From Allomeiothermus silvanus DSM 9946 (GTDB taxonomy: Bacteria > Deinococcota > Deinococci > Deinococcales > Thermaceae): 64,000 bases of DNA. Positions 16,694 through 26,300 of this stretch are shown here, one piece after another (within the stretch, counting starts at the first letter, position 1; each line of letters begins with the position of its first letter). Where the stretch lies: the NCBI RefSeq assembly GCF_000092125.1, contig NC_014212.1, positions 2,478,279-2,542,278 on the forward strand, given 5' to 3'. A program made the translations under genes and the position numbers. The notes beneath the pieces were generated by a model, which worked only from the letters and a program-made list of their open reading frames with translations, made no database searches and was not told where the DNA came from.

Positions 16694-18730
16694 ATGCGCT
16701 GGATCATCGCTGTACTGACTTTACTGGGCGCGCTTACCTGGGCACAGTCCACGAAGGTGGACGAGAAGCTCAAAAGCCGGCTCAGCCAGGGGGGCACCGT
16801 CGAGGTTATCGTGGAGATGGAAGGCCCAAAGCTGCCACCCGGCCAGGTACGCCAGATCCTCATTCGCAGCCTACGCGAACAGCTCCAGCAGAAAAAAGTC
16901 CGGCTCAAGGTCAAACCCATCAAAGACTTCTGGATCAATCAGGCCTTTTTGGTACGTCTACCCGCCAGCCAGGTGGACGAACTCGCCAACACCCCTGGCG
17001 TAGCCCGGGTCTACGAGAACCGGCGGGTGCAGCTGCCCCGCGTGCAAGTGCAGGGCGCGGCTAGCCCTGGCGGGAGCCAGTGGGCGCTCGAGCGCATCGG
17101 CGCTCCCCAGCTCTGGGCGGCGGGATTCCGCGGTCAGGGGGTGCGGATCGGCCATCTCGACACCGGGGTGGACGCGTCTCACCCGGCCCTCAGCGGGAAG
17201 ATTGCGGCCTTTGCCACTATAGACGCCGACGGCAACGCTACCCCCTCGAGCCCCCGCGATTCCGGCGAGCACGGCACCCACACCGCCGGGCTGTTGGTGG
17301 GAAACCAGGTGGGGGTAGCCCCCGATGCCCGGCTGGTCTCGGCGCTGGTGCTGCCAGAGGGGGGCGGAACCTTGGCCCAGGTGATCGGCGGGATCGAGTG
17401 GGTGATCGAGCAAAACGTGCAGGTGCTCTCGCTGTCGTTGGGCTTACAGGGCACTTGGCCAGAGTTCGCCCGGATCGTCGAGCAGGTCGAGGCCCTGGGG
17501 GTGGTGGGGGTCTACGCTATCGGGAACTTCGGCCCCGGACCCGAGACCACCGGCTCACCCGGCAACCTCCCCGGTGCTTTGGGCATTGGCGCCACCGACC
17601 AAAACGACCAAGTAGCCAGCTTCTCCAGCCGGGGCCCGGTGCGCTGGGGCTACCCCTACAACACCACCCTGACCAAGCCGGACCTGGTGGCACCGGGAGT
17701 GGATCTGGTCTCGGCGGCCCCCGGGGGGGGCTACCAATCCATGAGCGGCACCTCCATGAGCACGCCGCTGGTAGCGGGCGGGGTGGCGCTCTTGCTCTCG
17801 GCTAAGCCGGGGACTCCTGCCGCTACGCTCGAGCAGGCCCTCCTCAATGGGGCCAAACCCCTGGGCGACCCCAACTCGGCGGGCCGGGGGCTGGTAAACC
17901 TGCCTAGCGCCTTGGCCCGTCTCGGCGGTCAGGCGGCCCAGCCCGCCCCGACGCCTCCCCCGGCTCCCGCGCCGCAACCCACCAAGCCGACCAAGGTGCT
18001 GCTGGTGGACGACGACGCAGGCTTTAGCCCGGACACCAGCCCCTACCTCGAGGCTACCCTGAAAGCCCTGGGGGTAGCCTACGACCGGCACGAGGTCGTG
18101 CGGCAAGGAATAGTCCCCCTCGACAAGCTACGCGGCTACCCATTGGTGCTGTGGGTCTTGGGTGAAGCCTGGTCGGATACCCTCTCCTCCACTGACCAGC
18201 AGAACCTGCGGGCCTATCTCCAGGGGGGCGGTCGGCTCATTGTGAGCGGGCAGGACCTGGGCTACGACATTGGCGATACTCCCTTCTACCGTGAAGTGCT
18301 CAAGGCCGAGCTAGTGGCCGATGACTCCGGCAGCCGGTCTTTGAGTGGGCTAGGTAGCACCTACACCCTGAACACCGGTGACGGCCTGCCCGAACAGTAC
18401 TACCCCTCCTCGGTCCAGCCCTTGAGCGGAGCTGAAGCCCTCCTCGGATGGACTACCGCAGGCGCCGTTAGCGCTCAGAACGTAGTGGATAGCCGCCCGG
18501 AGCGGGTGAAGGAGAAGAACCAGGGCAAGGGCAAAGGAAAATCCAAGGGCAACGACAAAAAGAACAACCAGCCCCAAGTCCAGGCCCAGTCGGTGGCACA
18601 GGGAGCCGGGGGCGTTCTGGCCAGCTTCGGCGCAGGCCGGGTGGCCTACTTGAGCTTCGGCCTCGAGGCTTTGCCCTCAGCAGAGCGGAGCCGTTTGCTG
18701 CAAGAACTATTTAACCGTTTGCTGCGCTAA
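16694..18730 (+). CDS. Secreted subtilisin-like (S8) serine protease
   Basis: 678 residues. A signal peptide (WIIAVLTLLGALTWAQ) is followed by a propeptide of the inhibitor I9 type with QVDELANTPGVARVYENR. The catalytic domain has Asp in GHLDTGVDASHPAL, His in EHGTHTAG and Ser in GTSMSTPLVAGG. A proline-rich linker leads to a second domain starting KVLLVDDDAGFSPDTSPYLE, of unknown role. A lysine/glycine-rich insert near residue 600 (KGKGKSKGNDKKNN) is low complexity. It probably acts outside the cell or in the envelope. A hairpin overlaps its translation start. Confidence 0.93.
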   Translation: MRWIIAVLTLLGALTWAQSTKVDEKLKSRLSQGGTVEVIVEMEGPKLPPGQVRQILIRSLREQLQQKKVRLKVKPIKDFWINQAFLVRLPASQVDELANTPGVARVYENRRVQLPRVQVQGAASPGGSQWALERIGAPQLWAAGFRGQGVRIGHLDTGVDASHPALSGKIAAFATIDADGNATPSSPRDSGEHGTHTAGLLVGNQVGVAPDARLVSALVLPEGGGTLAQVIGGIEWVIEQNVQVLSLSLGLQGTWPEFARIVEQVEALGVVGVYAIGNFGPGPETTGSPGNLPGALGIGATDQNDQVASFSSRGPVRWGYPYNTTLTKPDLVAPGVDLVSAAPGGGYQSMSGTSMSTPLVAGGVALLLSAKPGTPAATLEQALLNGAKPLGDPNSAGRGLVNLPSALARLGGQAAQPAPTPPPAPAPQPTKPTKVLLVDDDAGFSPDTSPYLEATLKALGVAYDRHEVVRQGIVPLDKLRGYPLVLWVLGEAWSDTLSSTDQQNLRAYLQGGGRLIVSGQDLGYDIGDTPFYREVLKAELVADDSGSRSLSGLGSTYTLNTGDGLPEQYYPSSVQPLSGAEALLGWTTAGAVSAQNVVDSRPERVKEKNQGKGKGKSKGNDKKNNQPQVQAQSVAQGAGGVLASFGAGRVAYLSFGLEALPSAERSRLLQELFNRLLR

Positions 18731-18760
18731 TTTAGTCCCAGAAAAGCTGGTCTGGCGCTG

Positions 18761-19792
18761 CTATCGGAGCGCTGGTACCACCCGGTTCCTCCCGGCCCGC
18801 TTGGCTTCGTAAAGCGCCTCATCCGCGGTGGCAATAAGGGTATGGGGCTCCTCTGCAGCAGCCGTCTGGGCGGCTACCCCTACGCTGATGGTGAGGGGGC
18901 GCAAAGGCCAAGGAGCACGTTCTATTGCCTGGCGAAGGCGTTCCGCCAAGGCCACCGCTCCTGTGAGGGTGGTGTTGGGTAGTACCACTGCAAACTCCTC
19001 CCCACCGTACCGGGCTGGCAGATCCCCTGCCCGTAGCATCATTTTGATTCGGTAGGCGACCTGCTGGAGTACCTCGTCTCCAGCTGAGTGGCCATAGGTA
19101 TCGTTGTACTCTTTAAACCCGTCTACATCAATCATCAAAAGCGAGAGCGGCTGATCATAGCGCAACGCCCTGTGAAACTCCTCCTTCAGGCGAGCCATCA
19201 ACACTCGGCGGTTGTAAAGACCCGTCAGTTCGTCGTGGTCAGCCAGAACCTTAAGCCGGGCATTGGCTTCCTCGAGCAACTCTTGGTAACGCTGACGCTC
19301 TCTGATCTCGCGGCGCAACTCGAGCTGGGCCATCACCTGACGCGCAAGGGCAGCCAGGGCTTTTTGCTCCTCCTCTTCCATCTGGCGGGGCTGACGGTCC
19401 ATGACGCATACCGTTCCAAGCGCCTCCCCATTCGGGGTTATCAGCGGAGCCCCCGCGTAAAAGCGAATTTTAGGCTCTCCAACGACCAGTGGGTGGTCTG
19501 CAAAGCGCTCATCCTGCCAAGCATCGCTGACCACCGTCACCCCGTGTTGCAAGATGGCGTGGGCGCAAAAGGAGGCCTCGCGGGGAATCTCGTGGATCTC
19601 GAGCCCCTGGGCGGATTTAAACCACTGCCGCTGGCGATCGATAAAGGAGATGAGGGCGATAGGAGTCCGGCCGATGTGGGCTGCCAGGAGGGCCAGGTCG
19701 TCGTAGGCCGACTCCGGCAGGGTGTCGAGAATCCGGTACTCGTACAGCTTGGCCAGCCGGGCTTCTTCATTGGTGGGAAATGGGGCTTGCAT
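18761..19792 (-). CDS. GAF-GGDEF diguanylate cyclase
   Basis: 343 residues. The N-terminal GAF-like sensor (about 25-150) contains REASFCAHAILQ and FYAGAPLITPNGEALGTVCVMD. A short coiled linker (LRREIRERQRYQELLEEANARLKVL) joins it to a GGDEF domain with the intact active-site motif RYGGEEF. RAGD lies five residues before GGEEF, matching the RxxD inhibitory site, so product inhibition by c-di-GMP is likely. It makes c-di-GMP from GTP in the cytoplasm. It stands alone, with its 3' end 30 bp from the convergent subtilase gene. Confidence 0.93.
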   Translation of the reverse strand: MQAPFPTNEEARLAKLYEYRILDTLPESAYDDLALLAAHIGRTPIALISFIDRQRQWFKSAQGLEIHEIPREASFCAHAILQHGVTVVSDAWQDERFADHPLVVGEPKIRFYAGAPLITPNGEALGTVCVMDRQPRQMEEEEQKALAALARQVMAQLELRREIRERQRYQELLEEANARLKVLADHDELTGLYNRRVLMARLKEEFHRALRYDQPLSLLMIDVDGFKEYNDTYGHSAGDEVLQQVAYRIKMMLRAGDLPARYGGEEFAVVLPNTTLTGAVALAERLRQAIERAPWPLRPLTISVGVAAQTAAAEEPHTLIATADEALYEAKRAGRNRVVPALR

Positions 19793-19931
19793 GGATACAC
19801 AGCATGATACCGCCTCCGGCCTCTCCCTTGCACAAATATAGCTTTAATGCTTGCCCTCCCAACGCCATCGCTCAGAGAAGGTCCAGACCGAAACTGCTTT
19901 GGATAGGTATAACACCCGTACAATATTTCTC

Positions 19932-21356
19932 GTGCTGCGCCTCGATCAACTCTTCGGCCCTAGCTATCCCACAACCCCGGTGACGGGGATCACCCATGAC
20001 TCGAGGTTGGTGCAGCCAGGATTCATCTTTGTGGCTATTGAGGGCCTGCCCTTGGCTAACCGCCCTCCCCTGAACGGGCACGATTTCATCCCCGAGGCCA
20101 TCGCCCGAGGCGCAGTGGGCATCGTGGGCACCCAAGACCTCGAGCTCCCCGTTCCTTACCTCAAGGTCGCCGACCCCCGCTCGGCCCTAGCTGACCTTGC
20201 GGCGGCCTTTTGGGGTCACCCAGCGAAGATGCTACAGCTAGTCGGTATCACCGGCACCAAGGGCAAGACCACCGTCACCGTGCTTGCCCACCACCTGCTC
20301 CAATTTGCCGCTCCGCCCGCAGGCCGAATCTCTACGGTAGGGGTCAGGGTCGGTGAGGAAGAGTACTTCCTAAGCGGCCACTTCACCACACCGGAAGCCC
20401 CTCAGGTGCAGGAGATGCTAGCCCGGTTCGTGAAAGCGGGCTGCAAGCAGGCCGTCCTCGAGGTCAGCAGCCACGCTCTGGCGCTCGAACGGGTGCGCGG
20501 TCTGGAGTACGAGGTAGGAGTCTGGACCAACCTCTCCGAGGACCACCTGGACTTCCACGGCAGCATGGAGAACTACTTTGCCGCTAAACAAACCCTGCTG
20601 CGGCGCTCGCGGTTCGGCGTTCTCAACCGGGAAGACCCCTATTACCCGCAGCTTCCCGGCCTGACGCACTGGAGCTACGGTATGGGCGGCGACTGGCAGG
20701 CAGAGAACCTGCTGGAGACTGCCGGGGGGCTACATTTTCGGGTCAGATCCCCCCTGGGAGCGTTCAAAGTGAGCCTGCCCATGATCGGGAAGTTCAATGC
20801 CCTGAACGCCCTGGCAGCGATGGCTGCTGCCGCCAGACTGGGCGTAAAGATCCCCGAGTTGCAGGCCGGGCTCGAGTTCTTCCCCGGAGTGCCGGGGCGG
20901 ATGCAGATCGTACAGGCTACCCCTTTTCGGGTCATCGTAGACTTCGCCCACACCGAGTCCAGCGTGCGGGCGGCCCTCGAGACCTTGCGCCCCACCACCC
21001 GGGGGCGTTTGGTGATCGTGGTAGGGGCCGCTGGAGAGCGCGGGGCCGAGCGCCGCACGGGAATTGGGCGCGCCGCCGGGGAACTCGCCGATTTGGCGGT
21101 CTTCACCGAGGAAGACCACCGCTCAGAGAACCTCGAGGCCATCCTGCAAACCATGGCCGAGTCCGCCAAGGCAGTAGGAGGGCAGTACGCTCTCATCCCT
21201 GACCGACGCGAGGCCATCCGCTGGGCCATCGCGCACGCCCAACCGGGGGACACCCTCCTCTTGGCGGGCAAGGGACATGAAAGGACGCTCGAGCGCGGCA
21301 GCGAAGTTCTACCTTGGAACGAGGTAGAAGAGGCGCGGAAGGCGCTGGGGTTGTAA
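19932..21356 (+). CDS. murE: UDP-N-acetylmuramoyl-tripeptide synthetase MurE
   Basis: About 474 residues. I choose the GTG at 19932, giving MLRLDQLFG; TACAAT lies 7 bp upstream and there is no ribosome-binding site, so it is probably leaderless. An in-frame ATG at 19851 would add 27 non-family residues. It adds the third amino acid to the muramyl peptide using ATP: P-loop GITGTKGKTT, TTPEAPQVQEML, VWTNLSEDHLDFHGSMENYF and the C-terminal ligase domain are all present. The usual DNPR specificity motif of diaminopimelate enzymes is replaced by EEDHRSE, which fits the L-ornithine cell walls of Thermaceae; this is inference. Confidence 0.93.
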   Translation: MLRLDQLFGPSYPTTPVTGITHDSRLVQPGFIFVAIEGLPLANRPPLNGHDFIPEAIARGAVGIVGTQDLELPVPYLKVADPRSALADLAAAFWGHPAKMLQLVGITGTKGKTTVTVLAHHLLQFAAPPAGRISTVGVRVGEEEYFLSGHFTTPEAPQVQEMLARFVKAGCKQAVLEVSSHALALERVRGLEYEVGVWTNLSEDHLDFHGSMENYFAAKQTLLRRSRFGVLNREDPYYPQLPGLTHWSYGMGGDWQAENLLETAGGLHFRVRSPLGAFKVSLPMIGKFNALNALAAMAAAARLGVKIPELQAGLEFFPGVPGRMQIVQATPFRVIVDFAHTESSVRAALETLRPTTRGRLVIVVGAAGERGAERRTGIGRAAGELADLAVFTEEDHRSENLEAILQTMAESAKAVGGQYALIPDRREAIRWAIAHAQPGDTLLLAGKGHERTLERGSEVLPWNEVEEARKALGL

Positions 21357-21429
21357 GAGAGCCCTCACCCCAAGTGCTCGATGCGAAGCATTCGGCGCCG
21401 TATCTCTTGAAGGAACGAGGCGGTTAACC

Positions 21430-21464
21430 CTGGGCGTTTAGCATTTGGCGTCTAGCGTTTAGCA
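21430..21464. repeat. Degenerate heptanucleotide array (5 units)
   Basis: Five NNNNGCN units in register, including TTTAGCA twice and TTTGGCG, ending 7 bp before the ATG of the Nif3-like gene. Units are close to those at 137-192 and 13983-14003. Confidence 0.65.
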
Positions 21465-21471
21465 TGGGCTC

Positions 21472-22248
21472 ATGCACCGAGATGTCCTTGTAGGATGGTT
21501 GGACGAATTGCTCCGCACCCAGGAGATCAGCAAACTCTACCGCGATCCCTCCCTCAATGGGCTCCAGGTGGAGGGAAAAGAGCAAGTAACTAAAATCGGA
21601 GCAGCCGTAGACGCAGCCCAAGCCACCATCACCAAGGCCATAGAGCTAGGGGTGGACTTTCTCATCGTCCACCATGGGTTGTTCTGGGGGGGCCAACATC
21701 CGGTGGTAGGGACCCACAAACGGCGGCTCGAGGCCCTCTTTAGGGGTGGCATCAACCTGTACGCCTCGCATCTGCCCCTCGACATCCACCCCGAGGTGGG
21801 CAACAATGCGGTGATCGCTCAAAAGCTGGGGCTAGTGGATCTCGAGCCCTTCGAGGTGGGATACATCGGACGGCTGCCGCAGGCACGGTCCATCGCCGAT
21901 CTAGCTACCGAGATGGGTCGGATCACCGCCACAGCAGACGAGTTTGGAAACCTCATCGCCAACCAGTGCCTGATCCACCAGGGGGGCCCCAGCGAGGTAA
22001 GCCGGGTAGCGGTGGTATCGGGGAGCGGGTCAGACCTCATCAGCGCGGCCCATTCCCGGGGAGCCGAGTTGCTCATTACCGGGGAGCCCAAGCACCAAAA
22101 CTTCCACGAGACTTTCGAGCGCGGCATGAACGCCATCTATGCCGGGCACTACGACACCGAGACCTTTGGCGTGAAGGCTCTGGCGGAGCGGATCGAAAAA
22201 GAGTTCGGCCTGCCTTGGGTTTTTATCGAGCACCCCACCGGCCTGTAG
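21472..22248 (+). CDS. Nif3/DUF34 family dinuclear metal-centre protein
   Basis: 258 residues, the short form of the family. Metal ligands are expected in FLIVHHGLFWGG, NLYASHLPLDIHPEVGNN and the C-terminal NAIYAGHYDTETFGVKAL. The segment SLNGLQVEG near the N-terminus is the family hallmark. It is conserved in most bacteria and linked to metal homeostasis or nucleotide chemistry, but its reaction is not firmly known. No Shine-Dalgarno is obvious; a heptanucleotide array sits immediately upstream. The tmk gene follows 50 bp later. Confidence 0.9.
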   Translation: MHRDVLVGWLDELLRTQEISKLYRDPSLNGLQVEGKEQVTKIGAAVDAAQATITKAIELGVDFLIVHHGLFWGGQHPVVGTHKRRLEALFRGGINLYASHLPLDIHPEVGNNAVIAQKLGLVDLEPFEVGYIGRLPQARSIADLATEMGRITATADEFGNLIANQCLIHQGGPSEVSRVAVVSGSGSDLISAAHSRGAELLITGEPKHQNFHETFERGMNAIYAGHYDTETFGVKALAERIEKEFGLPWVFIEHPTGL

Positions 22249-22292
22249 AGACATTCCCAGAGGGCCCTCCCAGTACCCCACACCTATCATGA

Positions 22293-22907
<615 letters not shown>

Positions 22908-22922
22908 CGCTATGCTTGACCC

Positions 22923-23735
22923 ATGCAAAGGCCGTATCGTAAGCACATGCGCTCTCTAGCTCCCTTCCTCCTGGTGCTGCTGAGCCTAGCCTGTAGCCAG
23001 CAGAACACCCCTAAAGCCGTGCAAACCTACACCTTTCGGGTGGTTAACACCTTCCCTCACGACCCCCAGGCCTTCACCCAAGGGTTGATCTTCCACGACG
23101 GCTTCCTGTACGAGGGGACCGGGCTCGAGGGGCGATCCGAGCTGCGCAAAGTCGAGTTGCAAACCGGCAAAGTGGTGCAGCGTAAAGCTTTAGGGCAACA
23201 GTATTTCGGTGAGGGCATCACCTTACTGGGCGGACACATCTACCAGCTCACCTGGAAGAACAAGGTAGGCTTCGTCTACGACCCCGAGACTTTTGCGCTA
23301 CAGCGCACCTGGAACTACACCACCGAAGGTTGGGGCCTCACCCACGACGGCAAACAGCTCATTCTGAGCGACGGAACTGCCAAGCTGTATTTTCTTGACC
23401 CACAAACCCTCAAGGTCGAACGTACCCTCCTGGTCACCCTGAACGGGCAACCCCTCCCGATGCTCAACGAGCTCGAGTATGTGAAGGGCAAGATCTACGC
23501 CAACGTCTGGCAGACCCCCCAGATCGTGATCATAGATCCCCAGAGCGGCCGGGTCGAGGGAGTGGTAGACCTCACCAACTTGGTTTTGCTCAATCTTGGG
23601 GCTGACGTGCTCAACGGAATCGCCTACGACCCCGCCAGCGACCGGCTATTCGTCACCGGCAAGCTCTGGCCGAGGTTGTTTGAGATTCAGCTCGTGCCCT
23701 CCCCTGCTGGCGCAGGGACTTCGTCAACCCACTAG
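22923..23735 (+). CDS. Glutaminyl-peptide cyclotransferase (PF05096 type), lipoprotein
   Basis: 270 residues; an internal Met 8 residues downstream may be the true start. The signal LAPFLLVLLSLAC carries a lipobox, so the protein should be membrane-anchored outside. The body is a beta-propeller of the plant/bacterial glutamine cyclotransferase family: HDPQAFTQGL, FLYEGTGLEGRSELRKV, LLGGHIYQLTWKN and NELEYVKGKIYANVWQT. It forms N-terminal pyroglutamate. The last dozen codons and the stop (23700-23735) come from a 31-bp sequence shared with the TnpB element's left end. It converges on, and overlaps by 4 bp, the lyase gene on the other strand. Confidence 0.9.
   Translation: MQRPYRKHMRSLAPFLLVLLSLACSQQNTPKAVQTYTFRVVNTFPHDPQAFTQGLIFHDGFLYEGTGLEGRSELRKVELQTGKVVQRKALGQQYFGEGITLLGGHIYQLTWKNKVGFVYDPETFALQRTWNYTTEGWGLTHDGKQLILSDGTAKLYFLDPQTLKVERTLLVTLNGQPLPMLNELEYVKGKIYANVWQTPQIVIIDPQSGRVEGVVDLTNLVLLNLGADVLNGIAYDPASDRLFVTGKLWPRLFEIQLVPSPAGAGTSSTH
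23700..23730. repeat. 31-bp relic matching the TnpB-element left end
   Basis: This stretch matches 51377-51407 except for two bases that fall in the loop of a hairpin whose stem CCCTGC/GCAGGG is conserved. It lies at the 3' end of the cyclotransferase gene and supplies its stop codon. Confidence 0.6.
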
Positions 23736-25174
23736 CGAGATTCCCGACTGGAAGCCAGCAACCCCTCTGGCTCACCCAACCACCGGCGGGCCTGGCGGAT
23801 GTGCAGCCGCAGGGTGTTGTAGGCACGGCGGTCTTGGGTGAGGCGCCCGCGAGCTTGGCGTAGGTGGTTGATCTGCGCCTCGAAGGCCGCCCCTCCTTGG
23901 ACCCGGCGGCGCTCCACAAAACGGCGCGGCTCGAGCGCGGCCAGCAGGTCCGGGTCGCTAAAACCCAAATGGGCTGCTAGATCGGCCTCGCTCAGCTGGT
24001 CTAGGGTCCGCCCCTCCCCGGCCAGGCTCGTAAGCATCCTTTTGACCCGGGCATAGGCTTCGCCTAGCGGCAGATACCCCTCCGCGACCAACACGTCCAC
24101 CAACTCCGAGGCCAACACGCTCTTGTCCGCTAGCCCCTCCGCTAGCCGCTCGGGCACAAAGCGGCTCTCCTCGAGCGCCACCCGCGAAAGCTCGAGCGCG
24201 CCCTGGGCTACGTGGCACAGGCGCTCGAGGGGTTCCAGCACCCCGGTGCTGTGGTCATTGAGGTCGCCATAGGCGGTGTTGTGGTTGAGGGCCAAGAGGA
24301 TTTGCGGTCCACCGATCAGTTCAGCTACCAAAGCCCGCACGTGCTCGAATATGACCGGATTTTGCTTTTGCGGCATGATGGACGAGCCCTGCGCTACCCG
24401 CTCCCCCACCACAAAGGCTTCGCGTTCGGCCCAGAACAACAGATCGCGGGCCATCCGCGAAAGGCTAGCCCCCAAAGCAGCTAACGCTTGGGCTAGCTCG
24501 ATAGCCCAGTCCCCCGCGGCCACCGCGTCGTAGGTGTTTTCCACCGCCTGGGTAAACCCCAACAGCCGGGCCAGCATCGCCCGGTCCACCCGGTAGGGGC
24601 TCCCAGCCAGCGAACTAGCCCCCAACGGCGAGGCGTTAGTGCTCACGATGGCCGCCCATAGCCGCCGGGTATCGCGCGAGAGCAGATTCTCTAACCCTGC
24701 AAGGTAGTGCCCTAGAGTAGTGGGCTGGGCCGGACGGTGGTGGGTATAGGCCACCATCAAGGTTTCGCGGTGCTCGTCGGCCAGGAGCAGCATCCTTCGC
24801 CTTAGGGCCAGCAGGTCGCCCAGTACCAGCAAAGCCCGATCCCGGGCGAAGGCCCGGAAGACGGTTAGGTCGAGGTCATTGCGGGAGAGTCCCCGCCGCA
24901 AGGTTCCGGCGACCTCGAGCCCCCAGTGCTCCGTAATCTGCTGGTCAATAGCGAAAAAGACATCCTCCACCAGGCCGTTAAAGCTCGGTAGGGGATGCTT
25001 GCGCAGTTCGGCGAGCGCCTTGGCTGCCTCCGCAGCGCGCGGCACCCCGATAGCCGCAAGCCCCAGCGAGTAGGCAGTGAGGGCATCGAAGAAATAAGGA
25101 ATCAGGTGCTCGCGGGCGAACCGGTAATGACGAGCTAACACCCAACGACGGTAGACGGCGTGCCAGCGGGACAT
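23732..25174 (-). CDS. Argininosuccinate-lyase/fumarase superfamily lyase
   Basis: 480 residues with the three superfamily signatures: THHRPAQPTTLGHYL, PLGASSLAGSPYRVDR and the catalytic loop GSSIMPQKQNPV. These fit an argininosuccinate lyase or a close paralogue. No other arginine gene is nearby; it stands immediately downstream of a sugar ABC transporter cassette, so a catabolic lyase role is possible. The C-terminus is longer and more arginine-rich than in ArgH (NTLRLHIRQARRWLGE). I therefore leave the symbol open. Confidence 0.8.
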   Translation of the reverse strand: MSRWHAVYRRWVLARHYRFAREHLIPYFFDALTAYSLGLAAIGVPRAAEAAKALAELRKHPLPSFNGLVEDVFFAIDQQITEHWGLEVAGTLRRGLSRNDLDLTVFRAFARDRALLVLGDLLALRRRMLLLADEHRETLMVAYTHHRPAQPTTLGHYLAGLENLLSRDTRRLWAAIVSTNASPLGASSLAGSPYRVDRAMLARLLGFTQAVENTYDAVAAGDWAIELAQALAALGASLSRMARDLLFWAEREAFVVGERVAQGSSIMPQKQNPVIFEHVRALVAELIGGPQILLALNHNTAYGDLNDHSTGVLEPLERLCHVAQGALELSRVALEESRFVPERLAEGLADKSVLASELVDVLVAEGYLPLGEAYARVKRMLTSLAGEGRTLDQLSEADLAAHLGFSDPDLLAALEPRRFVERRRVQGGAAFEAQINHLRQARGRLTQDRRAYNTLRLHIRQARRWLGEPEGLLASSRESR

Positions 25175-25216
25175 AGCGGTAGGGTACCTGGTTTAAAGAG
25201 GAAGGCACAAGCCGTT

Positions 25217-26029
25217 TCACCCTTTGACCCCGGTCAGCACCACCCCCTCGATAATCTGACGCTGAAAAAAGAGGAACGCCAACAGCACCGGTAACACCGC
25301 CAGGCTCGAGGCGGCCATGATCAGGTTCCAGGCGGTGCCCGCTTCGCCAGAAAAGAGGGCTACCCCCACCGGAAGGGTGCGCATGTCAGCGGTCTGCACA
25401 ATCACCAAAGGCCATAAGAAAGCGTTCCAGTTGCCTAAAAAAGTAAAGATGCCCAGCGCCGCCAACGCGGGCCGAACCAGCGGGAAAGCCACCCGCCAGA
25501 ACACCCCAAACTCGTTTAGACCATCAATCCGGCCGGCGTCGAGAAGATCGTTTGGCAGCGTCTGGAAAAACTGCCGCAACAAGAACACCCCGAAGGCGCT
25601 CATCAGGCCGGGGAATAATAGGCCCCAGTAGGTATTGACCCAGCCGTTCTTGACGCTCATCACATACCAAGGAATGATGAGCATCTCGGTGGGTACCATC
25701 AAGGTCGAGAGAATTAGCACGAAGATCAAGCCTTTGCCAGGAAAGCGCAGCTTAGCGAGGGTATACCCTGCTAGCGCGTCAAAAAACAGCACGGAAAGTG
25801 TAGTGATGACCGCAACTACCAAACTGTTGAAGAACCACCGAGGGAACTGGGTCTCGAGGATGACCTGCCGGTAGTTGTCTAGGGTAACATTCTGGGGAAT
25901 GAGCTTGAGGTCAAAAATCTCCTGGAAAGGTTTGAGGGAAGTAAGCAGCATCCATAAAAAGGGGAAGACCATCAGCAAGCCGCCCACAGCCAACACGGTA
26001 TAGGCGAGGATGGTAGGCCAGCGTTTCAT
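25217..26029 (-). CDS. Carbohydrate ABC transporter permease (MalG type)
   Basis: About 270 residues from the ATG at 26029 (AAGGGA upstream); longer frames would run into repeats. Six hydrophobic segments are seen, and the coupling loop DAGRIDGLNEFGVFWRVAFPLVRPALA is the EAA motif of sugar permeases. LIPQNVTLDNYRQV near the N-terminus is typical of MalG-like subunits. With the upstream permease and binding protein it forms a sugar importer; no ATPase gene is present here, so a shared MsiK-type ATPase is probable. The 271-bp gap to the previous permease is filled with repeats. Confidence 0.93.
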   Translation of the reverse strand: MKRWPTILAYTVLAVGGLLMVFPFLWMLLTSLKPFQEIFDLKLIPQNVTLDNYRQVILETQFPRWFFNSLVVAVITTLSVLFFDALAGYTLAKLRFPGKGLIFVLILSTLMVPTEMLIIPWYVMSVKNGWVNTYWGLLFPGLMSAFGVFLLRQFFQTLPNDLLDAGRIDGLNEFGVFWRVAFPLVRPALAALGIFTFLGNWNAFLWPLVIVQTADMRTLPVGVALFSGEAGTAWNLIMAASSLAVLPVLLAFLFFQRQIIEGVVLTGVKG

Positions 26030-26043
26030 GCACGTCCCTTGTT

Positions 26044-26071
26044 GTACGTCGTACGTCTTACGTCGAACGTC
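26044..26071. repeat. Heptanucleotide array (4 units, GTACGTC type)
   Basis: Four units in register: GTACGTC twice, then TTACGTC and GAACGTC. The edge is 14 bp upstream of the minus-strand permease start. Confidence 0.65.
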
Positions 26072-26100
26072 AAAAGTAGGCCCGTAGATAAAAAACCACA

Positions 26101-26128
26101 AGCTACGAGCCACGAGTCACGAGCGTTC
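26101..26128. repeat. Heptanucleotide array (4 units, AGCCACG type)
   Basis: Units AGCTACG, AGCCACG, AGTCACG and AGCGTTC in register. It is separated by 29 bp from the GTACGTC array and has a different unit sequence but the same 7-bp period. Confidence 0.55.
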
Positions 26129-26141
26129 GTACAGCGCATCA

Positions 26142-26186
26142 TAAGAAACCCATTTACTCTGTTTTTGGCCCCCACCCGCGGCGTAT
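26142..26186. repeat. Dispersed intergenic repeat, copy 1
   Basis: Begins TAAGAAACCC and ends CCCGCGGCGTAT, with a T-rich then C-rich middle. A second copy lies at 48160-48213. It carries no open frame. The rest of the gap to 26300 shows no feature I recognise. Confidence 0.5.
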
Positions 26187-26300
26187 TAGCGCTTTCTGGG
26201 GAAGCACGCTCAGCAGAGGAGCCTTGGCTTGCCCTAAAGCGGAACGCTACCCCACCCCTCCCTGCGGTCGGCCAAACCAACATCTCGGATGGGGTGCATA

